A stretch of DNA of 64,000 bases from Scytalidium lignicola (Eukaryota; Ascomycota; Leotiomycetes). This document shows positions 48,969 through 60,650 of this stretch, one piece after another (positions within the stretch are counted from its first letter, which is position 1; each line of letters begins with the position of its first letter). The notes beneath the pieces are model-generated. The model was not told where the DNA came from and ran no database searches. It was given only the letters and a program-made list of their open reading frames with translations. Location: NCBI GenBank assembly GCA_002812745.2, contig NCSJ02000005.1:186001-250000 (forward strand), in the 5' to 3' direction. Both the position numbers and the translations under genes were made by a program.

Positions 48969-51197
48969 ATGGAGGCTGGTTCTAAGCAGTATGGTATTAC
49001 GCCTCCTCTTTCGACGGCGCTTCCAACGGATGATGAGATTCAAGCTACTAATGCTCTCGTCGAAGAGCTCCGTAGACAGAACAATTATGAGAGTGCTGCT
49101 GAAACCAACAAGAGGTAAGTTAAGTCACAGTGGTCTTAGTTTTGTTTTATATATTCTTGCTATCATTTATCTGCCTTTGATAACCTCGAATCTCACATTG
49201 TACGCTTCTAGAGCCGCTGTTTTAGCATCGTTACAACAAATCACAGAAGAATTCGTTAGACGCGTTAGTAAAGCACAAGGAAAGGCTGATAATGTTGCCA
49301 ACTCCGCAGGCGGCAAAATATTTACATATGGCAGTTATCGACTTGGAGTCGTTGGCCCTGGCTCCGATATAGATGCTCTTGTTCTGGTGCCAAGCCATAT
49401 CACTCGTGACGATTACTTCAACTACTTCCCAGATTTACTTGTTGAGATGGCACCTGAAGGGGCTATCACGGATCTCACTCCGGTGGTGGATGCTTTTGTG
49501 CCGATTATTAAATTTGAATACTCGAATATCAGCATTGATCTTATCTTTTCTCGACTACAATTGAGCCAGATTCGGAAGGATTTGACGTTGCAGGATACGA
49601 AACTGTTACGGGGTTTGAATGAGACGGAGCTTCGTTGCGTTAACGGGACTAGGGTCACAGATGAGATACTTGAACTCGTTCCGCAGAAGGCAGTTTTCAG
49701 GTCGGCGCTGCGTGGTATCAAACTGTGGGCGCAACGAAGAGCGATTTATGCAAATATCATGGGATTCCCCGGAGGTGTCGCATGGGCTATGCTCGTCGCT
49801 CGGGTTTGCCAGCTGTACCCCAAGGCCACAGCATCCACAATATTGTTAAAGTTTTTCCGTATCATGGAAAGATGGCAATGGCCCCAGCCTGTCATGCTCA
49901 AGCACATGGAAAGAGGAGACTTAAACGTTCGAGTGTGGAACCCGAAGGTAAGTTGCCTTTATATTGCTAGTTATAACTGTATCAAAGCTAATAATGAAAA
50001 GCTTTACCCGCGTGATGCCTATCACTTGATGCCAATAATCACTCCCGCCTATCCCCAGATGTGTGCAACACACAATATTACGCGATCAACTAAAGAAGTT
50101 ATCCGCAGAGAACTTGAACGCGGGGGTGAGATCATGGATCAGATTATGGATGGTAAACTGCCATGGAAAGAACTATTCATTAAACATACTTTTTTCACAA
50201 ATGGGTATAAATACTATCTGTCAATTATCTCAGCAAGTACAACCCAGGAAGCACAGTTGATTTGGTCTGGTTTGGTAGAGTCAAAAGTCAGACTTCTAGT
50301 TGTCAATCTTGAAGCTCACGACTCGATCGCGTTGGCTCACCCTTTCAATAAAGGATTTGAAAGAGTACATAGGTGTGAGAACGACGAAGAGATTGAGAAA
50401 GTGAAGAGTGGAAGCATGGACTACCAAGTTGATGAAGCTTCCATAGAAAATTCCACAGCTGGCAAGGAGACAAATGGAGCTACTACCACACAATCTGGCC
50501 AAGCTAGCGAAGCCAATGGAGAAAAGACCCCAAAGGAGGAGAAAAATCATACGAAGATATACACGACAACATTCTACATAGGATTAGAGCTAACGGAAGG
50601 TAAGCAAGGCACGCCTCTTGTAAATTCTAGGATCTTGAAACTGCTTGATAATTCCGCAATGCAAACAGTGAAATCTGTTAAGGCCTTACTAACTCAAGCA
50701 CACCGATATTTTGTCAACTACTCAGCTGCTGATAATTTTAGGTGCCAAATCACTTGACCTGTCTTGGCAGGTTGAAGATTTCAAGAAAATGTGCTGTTCT
50801 TGGGACAAGTACAACGGAGAGCTAAATGCGCTGAATGTCAGCCACACACGGAAGTGAGGGCCTCTTTCAATCAAACTAGAAAATCCTACTAATTTTTGTA
50901 TAAGTTTCGATCTACCGGACGATGTGTTTGCAGAGGGCGAAGTCAAGCCTGCTCGCCCAGTGAAGAAGAAGAAGGCGGCATCTGAGATGCCGAAGAAGCG
51001 GGCCGCAACTGAAGTATGTCATGGAGCTAGGTGAAACGGTGACACTATTTTTATAGTGTTTCTGGTAGCTTTGAAACCTATTGAAGCTAGCTATCACAAC
51101 TCTGTATAGTCGATATGGTAATGCTGACGATAAACAGGACTCGGTGACGGCTCCTGTGACGAAGAGGCAGCAGACCTCTGTAGCAGCAGCTGGCTAG
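48969..51197 (+). CDS. PAP1: Poly(A) polymerase
   Basis: Nuclear enzyme that adds the poly(A) tail to cleaved pre-mRNA as part of the cleavage and polyadenylation complex. Exons 48969-49114, 49212-49947, 50002-50599, 50742-50853, 50905-51013 and 51138-51197; 586 residues. The nucleotidyltransferase motif is FTYGSYRLGVVGPGSDID, with metal-binding Asp101 and Asp103, and Asp158 in NISIDLIFSRL. The central domain has MGFPGGVAWAMLVARVCQLY. The C-terminal RNA-binding domain follows, then a basic tail (PARPVKKKKAASEMPKKR). The intron at 49948-50001 is 54 nt with no stop in frame. Family length is normal for fungi. Start MEAGSKQYGITPPLSTALP is family-like. Confidence 0.95.
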
Positions 51198-51846
51198 ATT
51201 CGTGTGAAATACCCCAAATGTTTTCCCTTGTTTCTCCTGTTGGGGCGACATCTAACAACAGGTATATTCAGCATCATTCGACTTCGGATTACTGGTCATT
51301 ATGTGTGACTTAAAATCGACTCCACAATAATACCTCCCACTTTGATCAGGGAAAGGCACTCGGATTCGATGATTTATCTGTGAGATAGATGCATACCAGT
51401 TTAACCAATGGCCAACCAAAAATTGGATCGGCTAAGTAAATTTCCAAAATTGTCACTTGACATACTCTTAAGACTCCCTGACGGGAATATTTTCATTTTA
51501 AGTTTCGGGTGGTGCACCATTCTTGNAAAAAAAGACTCAAATATTAATATGATAAGCATAGGCGTTCCTAGAATAGGTTACTATACGGAGAATGGAGCCC
51601 CGGGGTTTGGTAAATTGCTACGTTTAGAATAGGCAGCTCACACACCATGTATCTAGAACTGCAATTGAATCATATTCAGAGACCAAAGGTCTCACTAACA
51701 TACACCTTACCGCTATTTTAATATTCCCAAGTTTAAACGCTCGAATATTTTGGTACTCATTATGCTGTCTGCCGAATTGCTCCCTTTACGCCGAAAAGCT
51801 GAAAATTGATTTCCCCCATTGGTACACGCTCTGAACTTAACTGTCT
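51198..51846. other. Convergent intergenic region with one N
   Basis: About 0.65 kb between the stops of poly(A) polymerase (+) and the HERP-like gene (-). An N at 51526 precedes an A run. A short frame at 51408-51632 is not supported as a gene. Confidence 0.6.
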
Positions 51847-54197
51847 TCAGATATCTATAAGAGGCTGAACAGCTGCCGCTTCTAGCACTGGAGCTTGAGC
51901 CTCTGCTTCGGGAATTGGCTCTCCATGAGCCGCTTCTGCATTCTCATTAGTCCCAGCCTCTCCGGTGTTGTTTTCTGCCGCCTCTATTTCAGCCTGCTCC
52001 TGCTCACGGCGAGTTCTCTCTGCTTCCGCTGCCGCTGCTTCAGCTTCCCTAGCAGCAATATGTCTTTCACCTACACCTGGCACAAGACTGGCAAGGAACA
52101 AAAGCATTGCATGTTCCGCCCGCCGAATTTGTGCCATTAGCCAACCTCCATTTGCAAGTCGGTGTTGCTCTAGTAATCGCGCTGCTACTTCAGCAGGATC
52201 TGGCTCAGCCCTTGCACCTCTTCCTCCTTGCCGTTGCTGTTGCTGTTGCTCTCTTTGTCGTGGTACCACAGCTGCATTGGCTGCTGGAATCGCAGCAGCC
52301 TCAGGACCTGCAAGTGGCAGAAGACCTTCAAGATGCCTGCGAACTGGGCCCCACAGGTGATCCGCGACTCCATTCAGTATTCCTGTGTTCACAATGAATA
52401 CTACAATTGCAAGTCCTGTGATTGTTAATAGCCGGGTCCAGCTGTTATTTCCAGAAGTGAAAAACCAGATGAAGCCAATAAGTCGGATAATTAGCCAGAT
52501 ATGTGGCAAGATCTGGACAGCAAAAGCACCTGCGCCTGGATTTCCTGGATGAGCGCCGCCGTGGATAATATTTGGAATCTCTTGTGCATTTTCTTGGCGA
52601 TGACGATGACGTCTATGTGGTTGTGGTAAGATATGCACCCTATTGTTATCACCTCCATTTTCACCACCAACTACTACATGGCCCTGTTGTGAGTGCCGGG
52701 GAATATAGGCTGCAGGATTAGGCCCAGTCCTAACTGGTTGTTGTGAGGTGTAAAATGTATCTGAATTACTAACTAAAAGCGCCCGTGGGCCTGTAGGTGA
52801 GGAGAGAATATAGACCACGGATCCATCAATAGAGGAAGAGGCTGCTGATGGGTCTGCCAATGGGGCAGTGTAGTTTGTTGGAGGATGTAGAATANGGGGG
52901 GATTTGCATAGGAAGGAATCCTGGGGATAAAGTATTTGCTTGGAAAGGTTGTGTTGGTGTTTGATTGAAGCCATTGTGATGGTTGAAACCGTTATTTCTA
53001 GGTGATGGGCCCTGAGAATTTTGCAGGTTTAGTTGCCCACCAGGATTATTTGTCTCAGTGCGTACACCTGGCGTGCTGCTCGGCCGAACTATAGGGAAAG
53101 TTGTGGTAGTCTCATTGACGGTTACTTGCCATCTTTCTCCGTTGGGTCCAACACCTTCCCGCACGTACGTCCTGGACTGTTCAGGAGGATGGATGATGGG
53201 ACTTGCTCTCCCTGACATGCTTGGACCTGGCTGGCTTGGCGGTGTAGCAGTGCCATTGGCATTGTTTACCCCATTCTGACCAGCAGCAGCTCGGTCTCTC
53301 TGTTGTTGTGCGATTAGATTTTGAAAGTTTAATGGAGGTCTTGAGCCAAACTGCGGTAGTGTTGGTGGGTTTGTAGGATCAGTAACAGTAGTTTGACCAT
53401 TTTGAGTGTAACTATTCTGAGGCGGATTACCGAAAATCTGTGGATGACGCTGTTCTAAAACCAAAAGGTCTTGGTAGATACGACTGGTTTCACGCTGCAA
53501 TTGTTGCATTCGCTGAGCTGTAAGCATATGCTCCGCTCGCTGAATCTGTTGCATTTGGATCCCCCGAAGTTGTTGCTCCTGGAGAGCTTGAAGAGTCCTT
53601 ATCTCGGCAGGAAGATTTGGATTCAATGTAGGGAGTGTATTTGGTGTCTGACTTGGGATTTGATTTGTCATCTGACGAAGCTGATGATTAAGGTGATTGC
53701 TCTGATGGAGATGGTGATGATGCTGTATGTGCTGGGCTCCTATAGCTGGAGTAGGTACAGGAATAGGATTCTGAGCAGGGGGTTGACTTGAAGAAGCATC
53801 CGTTGTGGTAGGACGTAGCACCAGGTGAAGTGTTTGAGGTCCTGCTAACTACATAGCAACTGCCATTAGTATTTTGATATTGACACAACCTCTCCAAGAT
53901 TATTACCATTGCTTCCTTGCCAAATATGTCTTGCATTGTCTCTGTCTCTCTTGCTAACATACGCCCTCTATGTATAAGTCTCTGGGCTTCATCAGAGGGC
54001 TTTGTCAGTAGACCTTCGCGGATCCTAGCTTTCAACTCTTTAACCGTGATCGATGTGAGTAAATCATGAAAAATTATGGGCCCATTAACTCCTGCAGACG
54101 GAGATACAATCGTGAGAGTGAAGGTCGTAGGTAAGGAATGAGCGCCAGCCATGGCTGGACTTTCGGTTCTAATAGGTATTGCTGGAGGTTGCGACAT
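51847..54197 (-). CDS. HERP-like ubiquitin-like membrane protein
   Basis: Exons 54197-53907 and 53848-51847; 763 residues after removing the N at 52895. An N-terminal ubiquitin-like domain (residues about 25-105) reads TLTIVSPSAG, TVKELKARIREGL and RLIHRGRMLARE. The next 400 residues are rich in Gln, Asn, Pro and His, and hold a histidine run. Two hydrophobic segments near 533-590 (IWLIIRLIGFIWFFTSG and LLTITGLAIVVFIVNTGIL) suggest a hairpin membrane anchor, and an alanine/glutamate coiled tail follows. This layout is like HERP/Usa1, an ER protein that scaffolds the Hrd1 ERAD ligase; that role is inference. The acceptor is TATGTAG, which gives EAMLAGPQTLHLVLRP. It faces PSD1 across 410 bp. 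Confidence 0.75.
52895..52895. other. Spurious N in HERP-like gene
   Basis: The N adjoins a run of six G (plus strand). Removing it makes MQIPPILHPPTNYTAPLADP continuous and joins the N- and C-terminal halves of one gene that would otherwise be read as two. Confidence 0.9.
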
Positions 54198-54607
54198 GGT
54201 GAGGGTGAGCAAGTGTGAGCAAGCTTCAAAGTTGACAGATATCGAGTTAGAGCAATGTTTGCTGCGGTGACTATTTTATCAGGACATTGGAACTCTAATT
54301 TCCGTGTTTTCACTAGATAATTCTACTTCAATCCTTTGCCTAAGCACACCTCCGATCATGAATCGTTAGTTCCTGTGTCGCATACTCAAAACGGGGGGTT
54401 TATTTTGTTTTGATAATCGATCTTGAGGTGTTCTAGCTGGTGAATGCCGGATATACATTGTCCCGGGTCCTGCCCGCTAACGTCATTTCATTCTTGTTAT
54501 TCGGGGCTTCAAAAGTTACTGATATGTGAGCTCATGTTGATCATAGCAATGCGCCTTTCGTTCACTTCAACAACGACAATGTATTAACTGAGAATTCTTA
54601 AACAAAA
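54198..54607. promoter_or_regulatory. Divergent promoter, HERP-like / PSD1
   Basis: 410 bp between start codons of an ER-type gene and a mitochondrial phospholipid enzyme. I recognise no specific site. Confidence 0.35.
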
Positions 54608-56353
54608 ATGGTGGCTCAGACCTTTGTTTTACGTGCGAGGCCCCAGGTCGCCGCGTTTACATATACCTTCGGAAGCGCTCATTTTTTATCGTCACCTTAC
54701 CTTTCTCGCAGTTATCGACAGATCCGTCGACCACTTTCGTCTAGTTCAAAACGATTTCAACAAAAATATAACCACAAGGAGCATTTCGGCACTCGCCTGC
54801 GGAATGCTTTACGCAACACCAAAATACAATGGTATCAAATACCAGTTGGATTAGGAATTGGGTTTCTTGGCGTTCTTCAGTTCTACCGAGTCAACGAGCG
54901 GGAGAAGGCGAAATTGGCCGAGGAGAAAGAAGATGGAGAAAGACACGAGCGACCCAAGAAACGTGAAAAAATCAGACCGACAGGACCATGGTATATGCCT
55001 TTGTAAAAGTTGCATTGGCTGTTCATTAACAGTTCTAAAGGCAGGTGCAAGTCATGTCTACTCTTCCATTAAAGGCTATATCAAGGCTGTGGGGGAGATT
55101 CAATGAGTTTGAGATTCCATATTATCTACGTGTTCCTGGGTTTAAATTGTATTCTTGGATTTTTGGAGTTACGTAAGTAATCATGGCTATCTCCTTTCTC
55201 CTTGACTTCAATTGACCAGCGTAGTTTATCGGATGTCTCAGAACCCGACCTTCATGTATATCCAAATCTTTCAGCCTTCTTCTACAGGACATTAAAACCT
55301 GGAGTTCGACCTCTTGATCCAGACCCGAATGCTCTTCTATCACCATCAGACGGCAGGGTTCTTGAATTTGGATCAATTGAAAGCGGTGAAATAGAACAAG
55401 TAAAGGGGATGACATATAGTCTTGACGCCTTGCTTGGAACTAGCACACCTGAAACTAGCCCATCGCCACTTCCAGGCCCTCTGATTTCATCTAAAGCTGT
55501 ACCCCGCCGTGGGGCTTCTACACAAAACAAAGACAATCAAGAAGTTGTACAGCCAGACGAAGAGTTCGCTACTGTGAATGGTATCACCTATACCTTACCA
55601 GGTCTGCTATCCGGACCATCTAAGAATTCATCTACACATGCGGCCAAAGATAAATCTACTCCGTCGCAACCAGCTTCGGAGGCAGAAGTTTTATCTGACC
55701 TTGCTAGGTCTGAGAGACCATGGTACGCACGCCTTACGTCGGAAAACCGTACTGCATTATATTATGCCGTGATATATCTAGCTCCGGGTGACTACCATCG
55801 ATTCCACTCACCAACTGCATGGGTAGCGGAAAGGCGACGCCATTTCGCTGGAGAGTTGTATAGTGTGTCTCCTTATCTTCAACGGACCTTACCTGGCCTG
55901 TTCACTCTCAACGAACGGGTCGTACTCCTAGGCCGATGGCGATGGGGGTTCTTCTCCTTTACGCCTGTTGGTGCTACTAATGTTGGATCGATCGTAATAA
56001 ACTTCGACCGTGAACTTCGAACGAACTCTTTAACTACTGACACAGAAGCTGATAAGGCGGCAGAGGAAGCTGCTAAGCGGGGTGAGAAATACATTGGTTT
56101 TAGCGAAGCTACATATAAAGCTGCAAGTCCAATTCTACATGGACATGCTCTACGTCGTGGAGAAGAAATGGGAGGGTTCCAACTCGGAAGCACAATTGTT
56201 CTTGTTTTCGAAGCTCCTAAAGGGGAAAGACCAAGTCTCGATGAAGGCTGGATGGGAGAGAAGACTAAGAGGAAAGGTGGATGGAATTGGGCCATCGAAA
56301 AGGGGCAGAGGGTTAAAATGGGCGAGCGTCTAGGCTGGGTCGATGCTCAATAG
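54608..56353 (+). CDS. PSD1: Mitochondrial phosphatidylserine decarboxylase
   Basis: Inner-membrane enzyme that makes phosphatidylethanolamine from phosphatidylserine. Exons 54608-54990, 55041-55172 and 55225-56353; 547 residues. The N terminus is basic and serine-rich (mitochondrial presequence), followed by a hydrophobic anchor near residues 77-95 ([16 protein letters not shown]). Catalytic features: [13 protein letters not shown], and the self-cleavage motif LGST at residues 492-495, where Ser494 becomes the pyruvoyl group; this leaves a small alpha chain of about 54 residues. The second intron uses the acceptor GCGTAG, giving [18 protein letters not shown] proline/threonine-rich insert around residues 240-330 is larger than in yeast. 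No sign of regulation. Confidence 0.94.
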
Positions 56354-56617
56354 TCTGATTTGTTTGACCTGATAATACCTGGTAGAAACGATAACTTGTA
56401 TAGTATATGGGCACTATTTGTACAACTAGAACGACTTCTCGATATCCAGTTTGTTAGGGGTAATAACTCCTTGAGGTAACAAATAGTTAACGATAATCCT
56501 CTAAGAGGAATGTATGAAACAATGACATCCCAACTTCATAAAACATTTCCTCTACACTATATCGTCATCAACAGAAGTAGAACAGTCATTAAATCCTATG
56601 TTTCTTGATAATTACTG
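56354..56617. other. Convergent intergenic region
   Basis: 264 bp between the stops of PSD1 (+) and the Vps3-like gene (-). Nothing recognised beyond expected 3' ends. Confidence 0.5.
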
Positions 56618-59600
56618 TTAGGCTTCAACAGAAGGCCCAACCTCCTTAATCTTTTCAATGAGATCGGCACTGGTCTTCAGATTCTCAGATCCGCTTAACG
56701 CCTTCGCGATCATTGTCTCACTTCTTTCCTGAACAATGCGTCTTAGAGCACTAACCAGAAAGCCAGAGATAATTTCCACCGACCAGCTGTCAGGTATCAA
56801 ACCAAGGACATAATACACATCAAACCAGCCGCCGAACCTTTCGAGGAGACTGCTAGTTTGTTCAACACGGTCACTAACATCCTCTATCTTGAGGAATTCT
56901 AATAGTAAAAAGCCNAAAAAGTTTCGACTGCTCTTCTCTTGTAGGGAGAAGTTCTTGAGCAAGTGTTCCTGAAATAGGATGATATATGCTTGATCCACCT
57001 AAGAGACAATATGTTATAGCAGTGTCGTAGTCTCCTAGTCCATGCGTCAGGAGACGAAGAGCTTCTGCATGTTCGGATCGTCGGCCCTTGAGGATGATTA
57101 TTTCTGGGACTAGCTCTGTGGTAAAGGGGGTTAAGCGCTCGAGAATCGTTACAACATCATAATTCGAGGCAGATCCTTGACTGCCACCAAGCAATTGTAG
57201 CAAACGAAGTCGGCTATGCCACCACTCTTCGTCAATGGAGTTATCTGTGATGAACTGTCGATACGTTGGCTTAGGAGGCCGCAATGCTCGATATGCCGCA
57301 TATGTCTCTTCTAACGTATTTCTGGTAGCCTCGGATCCTTCAAGTTTATTTATGACAATATCCAAATAGTAAGCTATAAGTTCGTTGACATATTCTGTGT
57401 GGTTCTTGCCAAACACTAGGTGCTCAAGATAGTCTTTCACTGCACTAGGAGCTCCTTCCCTTAATATCTGGACGACCTGAGTAGGCTCAAACTTAATTCG
57501 ACTCCGATCTTCAGCGAAAACTTGAACCCCTAGCTTAGGATTTCGAGCCGCCAACCAAACTCCGTACTTTTGAACGAGTTGAGGGTTGCTGATCTTCGAG
57601 AGATATTCGCGGAGTTGTTGTTCTCCATCCTGAAGCTCGCCACCATTATCAATCTCCCCTTCAAGGATCCGTCGCCAAGTTTCAAGGACTTCCTCAGCCA
57701 TCCTTCTGCTTTGATATAGGCGGCTCAACACGTAGAGACGGTGGTGAAACTCGAGGAGAGAGACCGCTCTTTCAAAGCAATCCAGCCCATGATCTACTAA
57801 TTCATTCAACTCGGCTCTGATGGAGTTTTTCTCCGCGGGGCCTCTTGGTGACGACTCATCTAGTCGCAGAAGGACAACTAAGAGCGCCGCATCAATACTT
57901 CTAAAAACCTCGCTCTCATTTGCAACACTCCCAAAACCCTTCCTACGGCGCCAAGCTGTCAAAAAGCGTTTCAGTAGAAGAAGAACGGCTTCAGGTACAA
58001 TGTCTTGCTGCGGATCATTGCTATTCGTGACATCTTTGTATTGAATGAAGCTATCAGCGGCATCTTTGATACCGCCATGAACCCACATTCCTGTCTTTCC
58101 TTCAATGATCTCGTTTCGCAGCAAAGGAAGAATAGCAAGAATGATACGAGGATCTAGGCCACCTTCAAGCAGAGCTTCTTCTGCAGCCCGATATTCAACT
58201 TCTGCAAACTGCGTAGGCGGCCCTGTTAGGATACTCATAAAGAGCAGAAGACCAGCATGCTGCCTCATATATATTAGGCTAAGGAACTCGGTTTCTGTTT
58301 TTGCTTCGGTTCCGCGCAAATAATCAATAACTTCAATAGCTTTTCGCCGATCCAACATAGCATACTGCTGTTCATGGACTATTTCATGCTCAATAACCGG
58401 AAGGAGTGAAGCGTCTAGCCTGAGAGCGAGTGGATTTCGCACAACCCACCAAATCTGCTTTTTCGACCAAGCTACAATGTGCGTTTTTGAACGCCCTAAT
58501 CTTTGAGCAAACTGGAGTTCCTCTTCCATCCGGCGCTCCTCATAGCCCTCAGGCATACCTTCCACGCTTTCAAAGAGTGCCCGTTCAGCAGATACCCTCT
58601 CTAAAGATGCAGCTGTTCTAGAATCAGCACTCCGTAGAGACAAGGTTGAGGCTTCTCGTGATTTGACTGCGAAAGGTTTGAATCGTCTTAGACGGAGCTT
58701 ATTAGTAACTTCCTGGAAATAGACAGTTCCTGATTCTACCGTAGATCTCAAGCCAATACGATTCGATACATCCGATCCTTTCGGTTGTAACCAATATTTA
58801 GATGCATGATTTTCACCGGGATCCAAATCCCACCGCTGAATCTCTATGCCGGACTGGCGATCTTTACCTGAACCTCGACCCATAGATGCAAGAATAAATC
58901 CCTCCTCTTCCTCTTCCTGAGTAGTAGGAGTAAGTTCTATGCCAACACCTCGGCCATCTACAACAACTTCGTCAGGATACGTGTCAAATTGCAAAGTTGA
59001 CCTTGTGACATCCCCCTCCAGATTTACGAACAGACCAACACCTGGTTCGTGTATTTTAGTTCCCGTAACTAAGAGGAACTCTTCGGGACTTGGAGATACT
59101 ATGTGAGGTTTGAGATATGCTGGCGTGGAAGTCGTCGATGTGCTCGTCGGTGTCAAGTCTGCAGCTGTAGATTTTGTTGGTGGATCTGGTAACGGCTTGT
59201 TAGTCTGGGCGGCATGGTAACTTAATAGTCGATTCGCATCGCTAGTTGATGTTGGTGAAGCTTCCCGAAGAAGGTCCGGTGTCCCTGACCTGTCTCCACT
59301 TGAAGCACGTTTATCTGCTCCTCGAGAACTAGGTGCTATAGAGGCTCCAAGACTTGTACTTCGCCCATGGCCTCTATCGTCTACAGCCGATCGCGATGGA
59401 GCACTTTGGGCTGACGATGAGCTCCGTGAGATTCCACCAGCATGGCCAGATATATCCTGTATTCGTCCCCCTATAATATCTGATTGGGATTCATCAAGTG
59501 AAGAGATAGGAAATAGTGGAATTTTGAGTTGACGGTCCACATCAAGAAGAGCATATGAATGAGCATCGGCAACACAGGCAAAAGAGTCGCGGCGCAAAGA

Positions 59601-60319
59601 TGTTATGCTTCCAGCAAAGTCGATTGTCTATTATAGTTAGAACGTTGCATCTCACTTCAACTTAGCTAACATCCGGATTACCTTGAGTGAGCGTGGCTGT
59701 TCTTCGCCAATTCTAATTACCCTGAGCTTCCTTCTCAATGATAATAAAACAATATCAAAAGGATCTGGTTCATCAGGTTCGCTGCTCAACGGCCTATTTA
59801 GGTCTAATCCACCGATCCAATTACATCCTGTAACCTGAGCTGTGTTGAATACCGGACTGAGCTCTGGTAGAGAATAAAAGGTCACAGTCCAGTTACACAG
59901 GATACATGCCTTATTGACTCTTGGAAGAAGTAGTATCTGCTGGACTCCAGGCCTTGTTGCATTAGAGGAGCTGTATGCCGGGGACAGTCTCGAAGCCAAA
60001 ATATATGAAGGTCTCTCAGATATATCGCTAGGGTCTGAGGGTATCTCAAAAAAATGAAGTAACTCGGATGCCGAGGTCCCGATATATAGGTTATGATCTT
60101 TTAGATGTTAATAATAAAACTCCGCTGAAGCAGCTGTTTCTACTTTCAATGATAATTCTTACCTAAGTATTCAACGCAGTTAATCTCTATATCGTCCCTA
60201 TCGCCATCTGCTGACAATGGTAGGTCTTCGATCAAACTGCGCAGAACGAATGGAGCAGTTTCCAGTGTACCCCTCGCGGCTTGTAACCCAGATTGCTCCT
60301 CGGAATTGGTTGACGCCAT
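56618..60319 (-). CDS. CNH/Vps39-type vacuolar sorting protein (Vps3/TRAP1-like)
   Basis: Exons 60319-60163, 60097-59682 and 59627-56618; 1193 residues once the N at 56915 is deleted. The N-terminal citron-homology (CNH) beta-propeller includes NLYIGTSASELLHFFEI and ACILCNWTVTFYSLPELSP, and this order resembles the TGF-beta-receptor-associated protein 1/Vps3 family, which is the Rab5-binding subunit of the CORVET tether; Vam6/Vps39 (HOPS) is the alternative. The C-terminal alpha-solenoid carries the Vps39-type domain 1 (around EEVLETWRRILEGEID). A Ser/Thr-rich insert of about 150 residues (residues 230-390) splits the propeller. The acting place is presumed to be endosome membranes. It shares a 331-bp promoter with COY1. 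Confidence 0.82.
56915..56915. other. Spurious N in Vps3-like gene
   Basis: The N is beside an A run (T run in the gene). Removing it joins KLF to GFLLLEFLKIEDV and merges what look like two genes into one. Confidence 0.9.
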
Positions 60320-60650
60320 GGCTGCGGCCTTGAATTTCGATCATTACGATATCATCCTCTCAGTTCCAGTTCCTAGTGTTCCCTTCATCCATGAAGAATC
60401 GCGATTCGAATGTTCATATGCGGTTATCGTAACTGGAGAGCTTACTGCCTGATTCAGGCAAGGCTGAGCCACCCCGTGCCGATCGATTCGTGTTCCCGTA
60501 CCTAGCCTCTCCAAGGAACGGACACGTTCAACCATCAACGAACTACTATTCGATATACATCCCAACGAGGCACAATTCCTAGTAGCAAACTACCGATAAA
60601 TCTTATACTAGTAGAAGCTCCTCTAATGGGAGCGTCCTAAGCTAGGGACG
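60320..60650. promoter_or_regulatory. Divergent promoter, Vps3-like / COY1
   Basis: 331 bp between two start codons of membrane-trafficking genes. I recognise no specific factor site. Confidence 0.35.

Noticed and set aside
51408..51632. Small open frame between the PAP1 and HERP-like stops
   Set aside because: It needs an N in frame, has no family resemblance, and lies where two 3' ends converge.
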